From positions 1,116,001-1,180,000 of the forward strand of contig NZ_JQMX01000001.1 in assembly GCF_000744945.1 (NCBI RefSeq): a stretch of 64,000 nt of DNA, written 5' to 3'. The translations under genes were made by a program, and so were the position numbers. This document shows, one piece after another, positions 18,460 to 28,044 of the stretch (within the stretch, counting starts at the first letter, position 1; every line of letters starts with the position of its first letter). The stretch comes from Carnobacterium maltaromaticum DSM 20342 (GTDB taxonomy: Bacteria > Bacillota > Bacilli > Lactobacillales > Carnobacteriaceae). The notes beneath the pieces are model-generated. The model was given only the letters and a program-made list of their open reading frames with translations. It searched no databases and was not told the DNA's origin.

Positions 18460-18951
18460 TTATTTAGTAGTCTCTTCAACTTCATTTTGTTCCTCAATTT
18501 CTTCTGGTAAACCAAGCAAACGTGGTGGTTCAACCATAAAGACAGCATCTATTACGCGTTCATCCTTCATATTTTTCCCATCCACTGTGATTGTAATAAC
18601 TTCTTTCATCAAATCAACACGAATGACTTCAAAATCAAACGTAATTGTTTCATAATGAAAAACGGGATTTAATAAATTGACAGAGACATTGACGACTAAA
18701 GAACCTGGACCTGGTAAATGCTTCGAAATCGCACTTGTCATAATCCCTATCAGCATAACCGTTGGTACTAATGGCTTTTCATAAGCTGTTTGACTTGCAT
18801 AGTCATGTTGAATAAATAGTGGATTGGCATCATTTGTTAAGCCTAAATAAAGCAAGATATCTTTATCTTCAATATTTTCAGTAACACTCAAATTGTCACC
18901 TTCAGAAATTTCACTAATTAATTTTCCAATTTTTCTTGGTTTTCCGATCAT
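18460..18951 (-). CDS. MaoC-like hot-dog domain protein
   Basis: A 163-residue protein with a MaoC/hydratase-like hot-dog fold, indicated by YLGLTNDANPLFIQHDYA (catalytic-type Asp and His) followed by PTVMLIGIMTSAIS. Proteins of this type hydrate enoyl-CoA or belong to uncharacterised acyl-CoA/ACP families. I chose the ATG at 18951, where homologues begin; a GTG at 18963 is possible. A charged glutamate-rich tail ends the protein. It lies alone between a repeat pair and a terminator. The physiological substrate is not known. Confidence 0.8.
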   Translation of the reverse strand: MIGKPRKIGKLISEISEGDNLSVTENIEDKDILLYLGLTNDANPLFIQHDYASQTAYEKPLVPTVMLIGIMTSAISKHLPGPGSLVVNVSVNLLNPVFHYETITFDFEVIRVDLMKEVITITVDGKNMKDERVIDAVFMVEPPRLLGLPEEIEEQNEVEETTK

Positions 18952-19023
18952 AAACTTCCGCACCTACTCTCATTTTATTCGCACTTTTATTTTACCATAA
19001 TACCTATTATCTAATCTATAAAA

Positions 19024-19140
19024 AAGCTCGTTGAGTTCGTTCAGGCTCGACTGAAGAATAGGGAAATTTGATGTGACGCTTTTTTCCGCCTCGAACTTTT
19101 ATCTTTTTCTCGAGGAGTTGGCTCATAAGAGCTAGCCTAA
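19024..19140 (+). repeat. Structured intergenic repeat, copy A1
   Basis: First of a tandem pair. The ends AGCTC (19025) and GAGCT (19129-19133) pair, followed by TTGAG with CTCAT; further inside is a CCTCGAA...TCGAGG hairpin. The inner GTGGC/GCCAC stem seen in other copies is imperfect here. The frame on the opposite strand across the pair is not a gene. Confidence 0.85.
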
Positions 19141-19141
19141 T

Positions 19142-19260
19142 CAAAAGCTTGTTGAGCCCGCTCAGCTCCGATAAGAAAATAGAAAAAATTGATGTGGCGC
19201 TTTTTGCCACCTCGAATTTTTATCTTTTTCTCGAGGAGTTGGCTCATAAAAGCTAGCCTA
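19142..19260 (+). repeat. Structured intergenic repeat, copy A2
   Basis: Second of the tandem pair. Its end stem is AGCTT with AAGCT, a paired change relative to copy A1. The inner hairpin GTGGC-GCTTTTT-GCCAC is perfect, followed by CCTCGAA...TCGAGG. Confidence 0.85.
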
Positions 19261-19262
19261 TA

Positions 19263-19289
19263 AAAAAAACGACAGAAAAAATGTCGTTT
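19263..19289 (-). terminator. murC terminator
   Basis: Minus-strand ACGACA / TGTCGT stem with a TTTTTTC loop followed by eight T, 14 bases after the murC stop and directly before repeat copy A2. Confidence 0.85.
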
Positions 19290-19302
19290 CGTCTATTTCC
19301 GT

Positions 19303-20634
19303 TTAATTATTTTGTAAAATTGTACGACTTAAAATAGTTTCATAAGCATATTCAAATTTTTGAACATCGCCTGCCCCCATGAAAATCACAACTGCATCAT
19401 GATGATCTAATAATGGCGACATATTTTCTTCTTGTAAAACTAATGCACCATTGGTAATTTTATCTGCTAAATCTTGAATCGTTACATTTCCTTGCTCTTC
19501 TCTAGCAGAACCGAAAATATCACATAAATAAACACGATCAGCTAAATTTAATGCTGCTGCAAAATCACTTAGCAAAGCAATTGTCCGTGTAAATGTATGG
19601 GGTTGAAAAACAGCAATCAACTCTTTATCTGGATATTTTTGACGTGCAGCATCTAAAGTAGCACGAATTTCTTGAGGATGATGTGCATAATCATCAATAA
19701 TAATCATATCTGCCATTGATTTTTCACTAAAACGACGTTTTACCCCTTGGAAAGTAGTTAGGTTCTTGGCGATTAATTCAGCTGAAATACCTTCTAATTG
19801 ACACACAGCAATAACAGCTAAGGCGTTTAAAACATTATGCGCGCCATATGTTGGAATTTCGAAATGCCCAAAGAATTCTTTTTCTACATAGACATCAAAA
19901 CCAGAACCTTTAGTGGTTCGAACAATATTTTTTGCTTGGTAATTATGATCATCAGAAAAACCGTAGTAAAGAACGGGTACATCTGCTTTTAATTTTTTTA
20001 ATTCCTCATCTTCACCACAGGCAATAATAGCTTTTTTAACTTGATTTGCCATTGTTTGGAACGCAGAAAAAACATCTTCTATACCAGTGAAATAGTCAGG
20101 ATGATCAAAGTCAATATTTGTCATAATAGCATAGTCTGGTGAATAGGCTAAAAAATGACGACGGTATTCGCAAGCTTCTAAAACAAAAAATTCAGCATCA
20201 GGAACTCCATGCCCTGTACCATCTCCAATGATGTAACTTGTCGGCTCGATAGAACTTAAAACATGAGCAAGCAATCCTGTTGTACTTGTTTTACCATGAG
20301 AACCTGTAATTGCAACGCTTGTATAGTCATTTAAAAAATCTCCAATAAACTTATGGTAACGAATAACTGGTATTCCCATATCTAGTGCTGCTTTAATTTC
20401 TTCATGAGTATCTGGAAAGGCATTTCCAGCTATGATTGTTAAGCCATCGTGAATGTTTTCTTTTGAAAAAGGTAAAATAGTAATCTTCGCATCTTCTATT
20501 CCTTTTTGAGTGAAATAGTAATTATCTACATCTGACCCTTGGACTTTAAATCCTTTGTCATGTAAAACTAATGCTAGTGCGCTCATACCTGATCCTTTAA
20601 TTCCGACAAAATGATACGTTGTTTGTTTATTCAT
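19303..20634 (-). CDS. murC: UDP-N-acetylmuramate-L-alanine ligase
   Basis: A 443-residue Mur ligase that adds L-Ala to UDP-MurNAc in peptidoglycan precursor synthesis in the cytoplasm. N-terminal Rossmann motif [11 protein letters not shown] (residues 11-21), ATP-binding GSHGKTST (111-118), and the Mur motif YAHHPQE (about residue 317) are all present. It is flanked on both sides by tandem pairs of the structured repeat. The sftA gene follows the same orientation upstream, as in Bacillus. Confidence 0.97.
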   Translation of the reverse strand: MNKQTTYHFVGIKGSGMSALALVLHDKGFKVQGSDVDNYYFTQKGIEDAKITILPFSKENIHDGLTIIAGNAFPDTHEEIKAALDMGIPVIRYHKFIGDFLNDYTSVAITGSHGKTSTTGLLAHVLSSIEPTSYIIGDGTGHGVPDAEFFVLEACEYRRHFLAYSPDYAIMTNIDFDHPDYFTGIEDVFSAFQTMANQVKKAIIACGEDEELKKLKADVPVLYYGFSDDHNYQAKNIVRTTKGSGFDVYVEKEFFGHFEIPTYGAHNVLNALAVIAVCQLEGISAELIAKNLTTFQGVKRRFSEKSMADMIIIDDYAHHPQEIRATLDAARQKYPDKELIAVFQPHTFTRTIALLSDFAAALNLADRVYLCDIFGSAREEQGNVTIQDLADKITNGALVLQEENMSPLLDHHDAVVIFMGAGDVQKFEYAYETILSRTILQNN

Positions 20635-20789
20635 TTTAATGCCTCCAAGTTTTTTCTTAAATAGGACTACTGTTTAAAATTTATCTAGTTTAAGTAATTA
20701 GTTAGTATGGCTCTTTTACAATTATAAGTAAAAACCATTTTTTTAAGTTTAATTTAAGAACAAATAAATTGTTCCCATTCTAGCCTGAA
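20635..20789. other. murC upstream region
   Basis: AT-rich region 5' of murC. On the minus strand a TATAAT box at about 20728-20723 could drive murC, but I see no good -35 box at standard spacing. A fragment of a repeat end (TAGCCTGAAT) occurs at 20781-20790 just before copy B1, as if a further copy had been lost. Confidence 0.4.
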
Positions 20790-20909
20790 TAAAAAGTTCG
20801 TTGAGCTGATTAACTCTGGCAGAAAAATAGGGAAATTTGATGTGGCGTTTTTTTGCCACCTCGAAATTTTATCTTTTTTCCGAAGAGTTGGCTCATAAGA
20901 ACTAGCCTG
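20790..20909 (+). repeat. Structured intergenic repeat, copy B1
   Basis: First of the second tandem pair. The end stem is AGTTC with GAACT, changed on both sides relative to copies A1 and C. The inner hairpin GTGGC...GCCAC is perfect. The segment TGAGC...AACTC pairs with GAGTT-GGCTCA near the other end. Confidence 0.85.
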
Positions 20910-20910
20910 A

Positions 20911-21031
20911 ATAAAAAGTTCGTTGAGCTGGTTAACTCTGGCAGAAAAATAGGAAAATTTGATGTGGCGTTTTTTGACACCTCGAAATTTTATCTTTTTT
21001 CCAAAGAGTTGGCTCATAAGAACTAGCCTAA
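20911..21031 (+). repeat. Structured intergenic repeat, copy B2
   Basis: Second of the pair, nearly identical to B1 (same AGTTC/GAACT ends). One mismatch occurs in the inner stem (GTGGC with GACAC). Confidence 0.85.
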
Positions 21032-21164
21032 TAAAAAGCAATGAATATAGTATACCACGATTTTATTTTTTAGCCTACTGCTTTCATTCAATAACGGACC
21101 TTTCGCTTCTAAATGAACGGAAAAAGGAACGATAGTCTCACCTACCATTCCATTTGTTCCTGTT

Positions 21165-23900
21165 TTATAAATAATTTTTTTCATACTCTGCTTGAGTTAG
21201 AAAAACATCTCTAGGCTTAGAACCTTTATTTCCTGAAATTAAATTTTGTGATTCTAAAGCTTCTATTAAGTTTGAAGCTCGATTAAAGCCAATCTTAAAT
21301 TTACGTTGCAATAATGAGACTGAAACAGTTTCTTCGTTCGCAATAAAAGCTAAAATTGTTTCGAATAGTTCATCTTGTCCCTCAACTAGCTCTAATTTCG
21401 CTAGTAGTGTTTCTGGCTCGAATAAATAATTAGGGCCACGTTGCTCTTTTACATGTTTCACTATTGTGTCGATTTCATTTTCTACATAGGTTCCCTGGAT
21501 ACGGATAGGTCTGCCAGAGCCGTTTTCCATAAAGAGCATATCGCCTCTTCCAAGTAACTTTTCAGCACCGCCAATATCTAAAATTGTACGGGAGTCAATT
21601 TGACTTGAAACCATAAAGGCAACTCGCGTTGGAATATTATTTTTTATTGTTCCTGTAATAACATCGACACTTGGACGTTGTGTTGCTACTAACAAGTGAA
21701 TTCCAGCGGCTCGCGCCTTTTGAGTAATTCTTGCAATATAATCTTGAACTTCACTACTGGCTACCATCATTAAATCAGCTAACTCGTCAATAATAATCAC
21801 AATATAAGGAATTTTCAAACCAAATTCGCCTGTTTCTTCGGCTTTTTCATTAAATCGCTCAATATTACGGACACCTGCTGCCGCTAATTTTTGATACCGT
21901 TCTTCCATTTCATCTACTGCCCACTTCAACGCTTCAGCCGCAGCTTTCGGTTCTGATATAACTGGGGATAGCAAATGCGGAATATCATTATATGGAGCCA
22001 ATTCAACTGCTTTTGGATCAATTAAAATTAATTTTACTTCGCTAGGTTTGGCTTTATAAAGAATACTAATTAGGAGTGAATTAATAAAGACACTTTTCCC
22101 AGAACCCGTTGCACCTGCTATTAATCCATGAGGCATTTTCTCAATCGTCGTGACCATCGCTTCTCCAGCCAAATTAACACCTAAAGCAACTGTTAATGGG
22201 GATTTACTTTCTTTAAAAGCTTGACTGTTCATAACTTCTGAAAGCATCACAGGTCTTGAATTACAATTAGGAATTTCAACTCCAACTGAACTTTTACCAG
22301 GGATAGGCGCTTCAATACGAATATCTTTCGCCGCTAAAGCCAACTTCAAATCATCTGATAAATTTGTGATTTTATTAACCTTTACTCCTCTGCCTAACTG
22401 TAACTCAAATTGAGTAACAGCTGGTCCAATTGTCCATCCAATAACTTGTGCATCAACACCAAAGGCATCTAATGTTTCATTTAACAATTCAGCTTGCTCT
22501 AAAACCCAGTCATCAACACTGCTATTTTCAAACTCAACAGGTGGATTCAATAGATTTAAAGGTGGTAAATGGTATTGTCTTAAGTCTTGCTCTTCTTTTT
22601 CAGAAATAGAGTTCATACTTGGTAATTCTATTTTTGTTGGGTTAATAGCTTGGGGTATTTCAGATACCTCACTAGCTTGTTCTTCTGAAATAGGCTCTTC
22701 TTCACTATTTGGTAGAGACTCTTCTTCACTGAGTTCTACTTCATTCAGTTGAGGCTCTATTATAAACTCTTCTTCAATTTCCTCAGCATCCCAGCCAGAA
22801 TTTGATGCCTCTTCGCTTATTTCTAAACTCTTCAAATACTCTTCATCATGAGGAGGCTCTTCTTCATCTAAAGTCTCTGAACCTTCATCATGCATTGGTG
22901 TTGAAACTTCTTGTAGCTGTTGGCTTAAATAATTAAAACGACTTAACGCTGCTTGAATTTCTAAATCAGAGTCTGATTCGTCTACTTCAATCGGCTCAAC
23001 AACAGTCTCTTCTATTTCATCATTAGTTTCCTCTGGTAAATTTTCTGCAGCCTCGCCAAAGTAACGCGCAACGTTGGTTCCTCTGTTTAAGTGGATATCT
23101 TGTTCTTCCTCAATCATGCCTTGTAAAGAACGTTGCAATCGTTTGCTGTGTTTATCCTCTTTTTCCTCTGAACTTACTTCAACAAGCTCTTCCTCAGGTA
23201 GTTTGATCTCTTCATCAACAATTTCCTCTAAGATAGCTTCATTGATAAGTACTTCATCCAACTCTTTCGAATCAGTCTCTATTAGTTCGATGCTTTCTTC
23301 TTCGACTAAATCCCCTTCTGTATCAAAGGTTAATAATGCTGTATTGTCTTGTTTTTCAAATTCATTCTCCTGAACTTCTGCTTCAGTTGCCAATAAAATA
23401 AAGGTATCAAATTCTTTTTTTAACGCTTTTTCCATCTTTTGATAATCAATGCCTGAAGAATCAACTTTTTTTTCTTGCTTAAAGCCATAAACCGGTGAAG
23501 GTACTTTTTGAACTTTAAAAGGTGTTGAACTGCGACTATCAGTTAAAGCAGTCGGTGTCTTTTCAATTGATTTCCGGATATTTTCTTTATCAAGAATACG
23601 CTGTTCAATTCTTTTTTTTCGTTCTTCAAATTCTCTTTGTTCTTTTTTCTCAGCAGCTTTTGTTTCCATTCTACTGTAGGCATCATTTCTAGTTAGAAAC
23701 TCTGAAAAAACGGCTTCTGGTGCTGAATAATGACCTTCTCTTGAACGTTTTACTGGTTTATCTTTTATTTTTTTGGTTTCATTTAACGTCTCATTTTTTT
23801 CTTTCTGGGAAACTTTATCCGTATCAGAGTAGAAAGGAAACTTAAATTTTTTTGGAGTATTGCGTCCATTTTGATAGCTTGGTCCATCATAATTTGACAT
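21165..23900 (-). CDS. sftA: Soluble FtsK/SpoIIIE-family DNA translocase
   Basis: A 911-residue DNA pump that helps clear chromosome DNA from the division site. It has no N-terminal membrane segments, which separates it from FtsK/SpoIIIE and matches SftA (YtpS). The order is: basic N-terminus, long acidic low-complexity linker (about 190-470), FtsK motor with Walker A GATGSGKSVF and Walker B IVIIIDELADLMM, and a C-terminal gamma (winged-helix) domain that reads polar sequence motifs (NRASNLIEALE). The gene is next to murC and the ytp genes, as in Bacillus. The linker is unusually rich in Glu and Ser. Confidence 0.95.
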   Translation of the reverse strand: MSNYDGPSYQNGRNTPKKFKFPFYSDTDKVSQKEKNETLNETKKIKDKPVKRSREGHYSAPEAVFSEFLTRNDAYSRMETKAAEKKEQREFEERKKRIEQRILDKENIRKSIEKTPTALTDSRSSTPFKVQKVPSPVYGFKQEKKVDSSGIDYQKMEKALKKEFDTFILLATEAEVQENEFEKQDNTALLTFDTEGDLVEEESIELIETDSKELDEVLINEAILEEIVDEEIKLPEEELVEVSSEEKEDKHSKRLQRSLQGMIEEEQDIHLNRGTNVARYFGEAAENLPEETNDEIEETVVEPIEVDESDSDLEIQAALSRFNYLSQQLQEVSTPMHDEGSETLDEEEPPHDEEYLKSLEISEEASNSGWDAEEIEEEFIIEPQLNEVELSEEESLPNSEEEPISEEQASEVSEIPQAINPTKIELPSMNSISEKEEQDLRQYHLPPLNLLNPPVEFENSSVDDWVLEQAELLNETLDAFGVDAQVIGWTIGPAVTQFELQLGRGVKVNKITNLSDDLKLALAAKDIRIEAPIPGKSSVGVEIPNCNSRPVMLSEVMNSQAFKESKSPLTVALGVNLAGEAMVTTIEKMPHGLIAGATGSGKSVFINSLLISILYKAKPSEVKLILIDPKAVELAPYNDIPHLLSPVISEPKAAAEALKWAVDEMEERYQKLAAAGVRNIERFNEKAEETGEFGLKIPYIVIIIDELADLMMVASSEVQDYIARITQKARAAGIHLLVATQRPSVDVITGTIKNNIPTRVAFMVSSQIDSRTILDIGGAEKLLGRGDMLFMENGSGRPIRIQGTYVENEIDTIVKHVKEQRGPNYLFEPETLLAKLELVEGQDELFETILAFIANEETVSVSLLQRKFKIGFNRASNLIEALESQNLISGNKGSKPRDVFLTQAEYEKNYL

Positions 23901-24100
23901 GATAACCCTCCTTTTCTCCTCTTAAATTCTTCTCTAGTTTACCACAGTTCTACCTTATTTTATAGATGGAAATAGAATGAAAAAACCGACACTCGTATTT
24001 AAATTATCCAGAAAAGTCAGTAGTTATAGCTAACAGCTTTTATACAGATAACTAAGGTATCCGAGCTTCCATACAGTGCACCTCGCTCTTAAGCCTATAA

Positions 24101-24147
24101 AACCCGTATGAAATCCATTTTTTCAAATGGTATTTTCATACGGGTTT
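24101..24147 (-). terminator. Terminator between ytpR and sftA
   Basis: Minus-strand AAACCCGTATGAAA pairs with TTTCATACGGGTTT, with an inner ACCATTTGAAAAAATGG hairpin, 24 bases after the ytpR stop. The stem is strong and ends in TTTTAT. The remaining 200 bases to sftA probably hold the sftA promoter, which I could not resolve. Confidence 0.75.
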
Positions 24148-24170
24148 CTATTTTAATTCATCTAAATTGG

Positions 24171-24785
24171 TTAGGCTCCAACTGGAAAAGCTTCACCAAC
24201 AACAGCTGATGCTGGTAAAACTAAAATGCCTTTTTCAAGCGGTGCGTCCGGTAAGTTTAATTCTTTTCCAGAACAAATCATACCATGACTAGGTTCGCCA
24301 CGTAACTCTCCATCCCAAATCAACAATCCATTTGGCATCATAGCACCAACTTTTGCTACGACTACCTTTTGTCCCTTATCAATGTTAGGTGCTCCACATA
24401 CGATTTGAACAATCTCGCCATTATCAATTTCAGTTTGCGTAATAGATAAATGATCTGAATCTGGATGTGGTACGCATTCTTTAACCAATCCAACTACAAA
24501 TTTAGGCGTTTCATCTGCTTCTAATACATCTGCAAATCCAACTTCTTTCAATTTTTCATTTAAAAGACTAACTTCTTTAGACGTTAGATTTACTTGACCG
24601 TTCCCTGTAACACTTAAAATGTCTGATACATTAAAAAAATTAAAGCCTACTGTTTCATTGGTTTCACTTTTAAAAATGCGCGTAACAGATCCTTTACTTT
24701 CAAATTTTTGTTCAGCAAATGTACTGTTACCAGTCATAATAATTAATGTATCACCAATACCTTCTTTATTGTAGCAACTAATCAT
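24171..24785 (-). CDS. ytpR: YtpR family tRNA-binding protein
   Basis: A 204-residue protein with an N-terminal DUF4479-like region (YNKEGIGDTLI) and a C-terminal EMAP-II/OB-fold tRNA-binding domain, with motifs KECVPHPDSDHLSI, VCGAPNI and GMICSGKELNLP. Similar domains in phenylalanyl-tRNA synthetase beta and MetG bind RNA; the function of the free protein is not settled. The ATG at 24785 is 11 nt from GGAG; a TTG at 24788 is 8 nt away and also possible. It is next to a Usp gene and ytpP. Confidence 0.88.
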   Translation of the reverse strand: MISCYNKEGIGDTLIIMTGNSTFAEQKFESKGSVTRIFKSETNETVGFNFFNVSDILSVTGNGQVNLTSKEVSLLNEKLKEVGFADVLEADETPKFVVGLVKECVPHPDSDHLSITQTEIDNGEIVQIVCGAPNIDKGQKVVVAKVGAMMPNGLLIWDGELRGEPSHGMICSGKELNLPDAPLEKGILVLPASAVVGEAFPVGA

Positions 24786-24810
24786 CAATTTAATTTCTCC
24801 ATTTCTTCAT

Positions 24811-25284
24811 TTAGTCATTTTTTATATCTGATTCTTGACTGCGAATGATTAATACATCGCAAGGGGCAAAGCGAATAATATATTGGCTCACGCTTCCCAT
24901 CATTAATCGTTCCATTCTATTCATACCACTTTGACCACATAAAATCAAATCGATTTGATAGTCTGCTGGCAAAGTTTTAGCTAATAATTCTTTAGGTGAA
25001 CCACTGACCAATTCTGTCATCACTTTTTTAACACCTTGATCAACAGCTTGTTTTTGATATGTTTCTAAGGCAATATTCATGACGTTCGTTTCTTCTTCAC
25101 TAGCCTCAATATCGAAACTAGCAACCCCCATTGTATACGCCCTATTATCAACAACATGAACAATTAATAAATCTGCATCATTTCTTTTAGCTGTTTCTAT
25201 CGCTTTATTTAGCGCACTAATCGATTCGTCACTACCATCAACTGCTACCATTATGTGTTTATATTGTTGTATTCCTAAAGTCAT
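24811..25284 (-). CDS. Universal stress protein (UspA family)
   Basis: A 157-residue Usp domain protein: MVAVDGSDES at the N-terminus and the ATP-binding-type end (GQSGMNRMERLMMGSVSQYII), which fits G2xG9GS/T. The ATG at 25284 has GAGGAG 9 nt upstream and is preferred over a TTG at 25320 directly abutting ytpP. It probably acts in cytoplasmic stress response; the exact role is not known for this family. It follows ytpP in the same orientation. Confidence 0.88.
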   Translation of the reverse strand: MTLGIQQYKHIMVAVDGSDESISALNKAIETAKRNDADLLIVHVVDNRAYTMGVASFDIEASEEETNVMNIALETYQKQAVDQGVKKVMTELVSGSPKELLAKTLPADYQIDLILCGQSGMNRMERLMMGSVSQYIIRFAPCDVLIIRSQESDIKND

Positions 25285-25320
25285 GACCTTCAGCTCCTCT
25301 TTCTTCAAAAATTTAGTCAA

Positions 25321-25635
25321 TTACGCAAGATTTTTAATAAACGACTCTATCTCTGCTTGTGTTTTGCGATCTTTATTTACAAAACGACCGGTTTCTTTGC
25401 CATTTTCAAAAGCGACAAAACTCGGAATTCCCATAATTGAAAGTTCACCACATAAGTCAATAAATTCGTCGCGATCAACTTGAATAAAGGTAAAATCTGG
25501 ATGCGCTGCTTCAATTTCTGGCATAACTGGTTTAATATAAACACAATCTCCACACCAGTCTGCTGTAAAGAAAAAAATAGTTTTCCCTTTATTTTTCTCT
25601 ACTTGAAACTCTTCAATTGATTTTAATTCTCTCAT
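25321..25635 (-). CDS. ytpP: Thioredoxin-like protein YtpP
   Basis: A 104-residue thioredoxin-fold protein with active site WCGDC (residues 27-31) and the cis-proline in MGIPSF (about 68-73). The active site GD pair differs from the usual GPC of thioredoxin and is typical of YtpP. It is expected to reduce cytoplasmic disulphides and to act with bacillithiol or thioredoxin systems. It lies between the aminopeptidase and Usp genes. Confidence 0.9.
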   Translation of the reverse strand: MRELKSIEEFQVEKNKGKTIFFFTADWCGDCVYIKPVMPEIEAAHPDFTFIQVDRDEFIDLCGELSIMGIPSFVAFENGKETGRFVNKDRKTQAEIESFIKNLA

Positions 25636-25661
25636 TCGAAACTCCTCTTTTCTGCATTGAC

Positions 25662-26741
25662 TTAATTATTTTTCATAATCGTTTCATATGTGCTACGATC
25701 CATAGTTCTAGCCACTTGCAGAACCATTTCTTTAGCTGCTGCATAATCATCCATATGGAACATTGTTTGATGTGTATGGATATAACGAGCACAAACACCG
25801 ATCACAGCACTTGGTACACCATTATTTGAAATATGAGCTGCACCTGCGTCTGTACCACCCTTAGATACAAAATATTGATAAGGTATATTATTTGTTTCCG
25901 CTGTATCTAATAAAAATTCACGCATCCCTTTTAAGGTAATCATGCCTGGGTCAAATATTCTTAGTAAGAAGCCTTCACCTAAATGACCATATTTTGATTT
26001 ATCGCCAGTCAAATCATCTGCTGCTGAACAATCAACGGCAAAAAATAAATCTGGTTTAAATTGATGAACAGCACCTTTTGTACCGCGCAAACCAACTTCT
26101 TCTTGAACATTTGCTCCAGCAATTAAAGTATTAGGCAAAGCCTCTCCTTGAAGCTCTTTCAGGGCCTCAATAACAACCGTACAACCATAACGATTATCCC
26201 AAGCTTTACTAATTATTTTTTTGCCATTAGCCGTTTTAATCGTTTCAACATCTGGAACGATCGAATCTCCTGGACGAACACCAAATGCCATCGCTTCTTC
26301 TTTCGAATCAAAGCCAGCATCAAATAAGATATCACCAATATCTGGAGCTCCTGCTTTACCATTAGTTCCTCTTAATAAATGAGGTGGAACGGAAGAAGAA
26401 ACACAAGGATAATTGCCTTTGGCTGTTTGAAGTGTAAATCGTTGCGCTGAAACAACGTAAGGATTCCAACCACCTAAGGGAACAACTCTAAATAAGCCTT
26501 GTTCAGTGATGCTTGCTAGCATAAAACCAACTTCATCCATATGAGCTGCTAACATAATTCGTGGAGCATTTTCAGCTTTACTACGGCGAATTCCAAATAT
26601 ACCACCTAATCCATCTTGGACAACTTCGTCTACAAGCGGTGTGATTTCTTTACGCATTACCTCACGAATCGGGTGTTCAAAACCACTAGTACCTTGTAGC
26701 TCTGTCATTTTTTTTACTAACGAAAAAGTCTCTTCATTCAT
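25662..26741 (-). CDS. pepA: M42-family glutamyl aminopeptidase
   Basis: A 359-residue cytoplasmic metallopeptidase that removes N-terminal residues, typically Glu/Asp, from peptides. Two-metal site residues are visible: AHMDEVGF (His67), SKAWDNRYG, QEEVGLRGT, VDCSAADD and HTHQTMFHMDD. It is first of a run with ytpP, the Usp gene and ytpR on the minus strand. The gene to its 5' side is on the opposite strand, so 26742-26926 is a divergent promoter region. Confidence 0.93.
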   Translation of the reverse strand: MNEETFSLVKKMTELQGTSGFEHPIREVMRKEITPLVDEVVQDGLGGIFGIRRSKAENAPRIMLAAHMDEVGFMLASITEQGLFRVVPLGGWNPYVVSAQRFTLQTAKGNYPCVSSSVPPHLLRGTNGKAGAPDIGDILFDAGFDSKEEAMAFGVRPGDSIVPDVETIKTANGKKIISKAWDNRYGCTVVIEALKELQGEALPNTLIAGANVQEEVGLRGTKGAVHQFKPDLFFAVDCSAADDLTGDKSKYGHLGEGFLLRIFDPGMITLKGMREFLLDTAETNNIPYQYFVSKGGTDAGAAHISNNGVPSAVIGVCARYIHTHQTMFHMDDYAAAKEMVLQVARTMDRSTYETIMKNN

Positions 26742-26860
26742 TTTATACTCACAAATAGTTTATCAAAATAGAACTATTCTGTGATCTATCCTCCTTTAAA
26801 TTCATTTAACTTCTCTAGTATATCGCACTTTCACTTTTATTTTAACAGGCAACGCTTCAA

Positions 26861-26890
26861 TTGTCTTTTTTATTAGAAATTTGTTATACT
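26861..26890 (+). promoter_or_regulatory. Promoter of the PepSY gene
   Basis: TTGTCT (26861-26866) and TATACT (26885-26890) with an 18-base spacer, ending 36 bases before the ATG. Confidence 0.7.
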
Positions 26891-26926
26891 ATTTCTAGTA
26901 ATGAAATTGACTGGAGGAATAGAATC

Positions 26927-27265
26927 ATGACTGATAGAGATTCGAATTATAGCACTTATGCACTTGTAGGTGGTTTTATTTTTGGCGCCGGCCTAACTTG
27001 TGGTTACCAAATTGCAAAACTAGTACAAAAAAAGAAAGTTATCCATGGAGATGAAATTTTAGACACTGTAAAAAACTTATTCTTAGAAGAAGGACCCATT
27101 GAAGGCTCTTGGATTGAACTAAAACGTGTCCCTTTACGTAAGTTTGCTTTTAAAACAGAAGTTTATTATGGTGGCGTTTCCCGAATCGAAGAGGACCAAC
27201 TAATGCAATATGAATTTATTGCAGATGCACATACTGGATCTATTTTGGATTTATATCGAATTTAA
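26927..27265 (+). CDS. Small membrane-anchored PepSY-domain protein
   Basis: A 112-residue protein from the ATG at 26927 (GGAGG 8 nt upstream). One hydrophobic segment (TYALVGGFIFGAGLTCGY, residues 9-26) is followed by a cytoplasmic or extracellular PepSY-like domain (VLDLYRI type end, GSILDLYRI). PepSY domains are often peptidase inhibitors, but no target is known here. It is divergent from pepA, which is at least compatible with a link. The function is not known. Confidence 0.78.
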   Translation: MTDRDSNYSTYALVGGFIFGAGLTCGYQIAKLVQKKKVIHGDEILDTVKNLFLEEGPIEGSWIELKRVPLRKFAFKTEVYYGGVSRIEEDQLMQYEFIADAHTGSILDLYRI

Positions 27266-27274
27266 CTGAACATA

Positions 27275-27323
27275 AAAACAGAGTGAGACTGCGTACCTAA
27301 GATACGTAGTCGCACTCTGTTTT
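27275..27323. terminator. Bidirectional terminator between PepSY gene and trmB
   Basis: AAACAGAGTG...CACTCTGTTT with an inner CGTA/TACG stem and T-runs on both strands serves both convergent genes. Confidence 0.85.
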
Positions 27324-27324
27324 T

Positions 27325-27969
27325 TTATTTTTTACGGAACTTCGCTACCACTCGATAAATTCGTTGACCACGGTTAGAAAATTTCTCTTCATACTCAGTC
27401 ATTACATTGCCTTCAAAATCACTTTCATGTAAATTTAACCAAACTTGTTCTAAAATCATGCCGTATTTGGAAAAACTATGAAGTGAATATTCAAATAGCC
27501 CTTGATTATCTGTCTTAAAGTGTATTTCGCCTTCTGGAATCAAAATGGATTCATAGTTAGCAATAAAATCAGCAGACGTTAGACGGCGTTTTTCATGTCT
27601 TGTTTTAGGCCATGGATCTGAGAAATTCAAATAAACTTGGTTGACTTCACCTTTTTCAAAATATTGTGACAAAGCTCCACCATTTACATGTAAAAGTTGT
27701 AAATTTGGTAAATCTTCGGCAATTAATTTGTCTAAAGCAACAACAACAACGCTCATTTGTAATTCAATCCCGATATAGTTGATTTCTGGATGCAGTTTGG
27801 CCATTTCAGTTACAAAACGCCCTTTCCCTGTTCCAACTTCAATATGAATTGGATTTTTGTTCCCAAAGCGTTCGTGCCACTTCCCTTTCCAAGTTTCGGG
27901 TGTATCAACAATGTACTGTGGATAGCTGGCAATTTTAGCGGGTGCTCCCGGTTTATTTCGTAAACGCAT
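27325..27969 (-). CDS. trmB: tRNA (guanine-N7)-methyltransferase
   Basis: A 214-residue SAM-dependent methyltransferase that makes m7G46 in tRNA. The SAM motif VGTGKGRFV (residues 42-50) and the family signature [16 protein letters not shown] (about 117-132) are clear. It is downstream of a YtmP-like gene, the same pair as ytmP-ytmQ in Bacillus. Confidence 0.96.
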   Translation of the reverse strand: MRLRNKPGAPAKIASYPQYIVDTPETWKGKWHERFGNKNPIHIEVGTGKGRFVTEMAKLHPEINYIGIELQMSVVVVALDKLIAEDLPNLQLLHVNGGALSQYFEKGEVNQVYLNFSDPWPKTRHEKRRLTSADFIANYESILIPEGEIHFKTDNQGLFEYSLHSFSKYGMILEQVWLNLHESDFEGNVMTEYEEKFSNRGQRIYRVVAKFRKK

Positions 27970-28004
27970 GAATTACATTCTCCTTTTTCTCTTTTTACTA
28001 CTTG

Positions 28005-28044
28005 AAAAAAAGAATCCTCTTTATGAAACCACCAAGAGGATTCT
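28005..28044 (-). terminator. Hairpin after the YtmP-like gene
   Basis: Minus-strand AGAATCCTCTT / AAGAGGATTCT stem followed by seven T. It lies between the kinase and trmB and touches the kinase stop codon, so trmB would depend on read-through or its own promoter. Confidence 0.8.

Noticed and set aside
19016..19210. Open frame across repeat pair A on the minus strand
   Set aside because: It lies wholly in the structured repeats, and a similar frame occurs at 20754-21041 only because the repeat is duplicated. No ribosome binding site and no conserved protein character.
20754..21041. Open frame across repeat pair B on the minus strand
   Set aside because: Same reason; the frame repeats itself internally following the DNA repeat.
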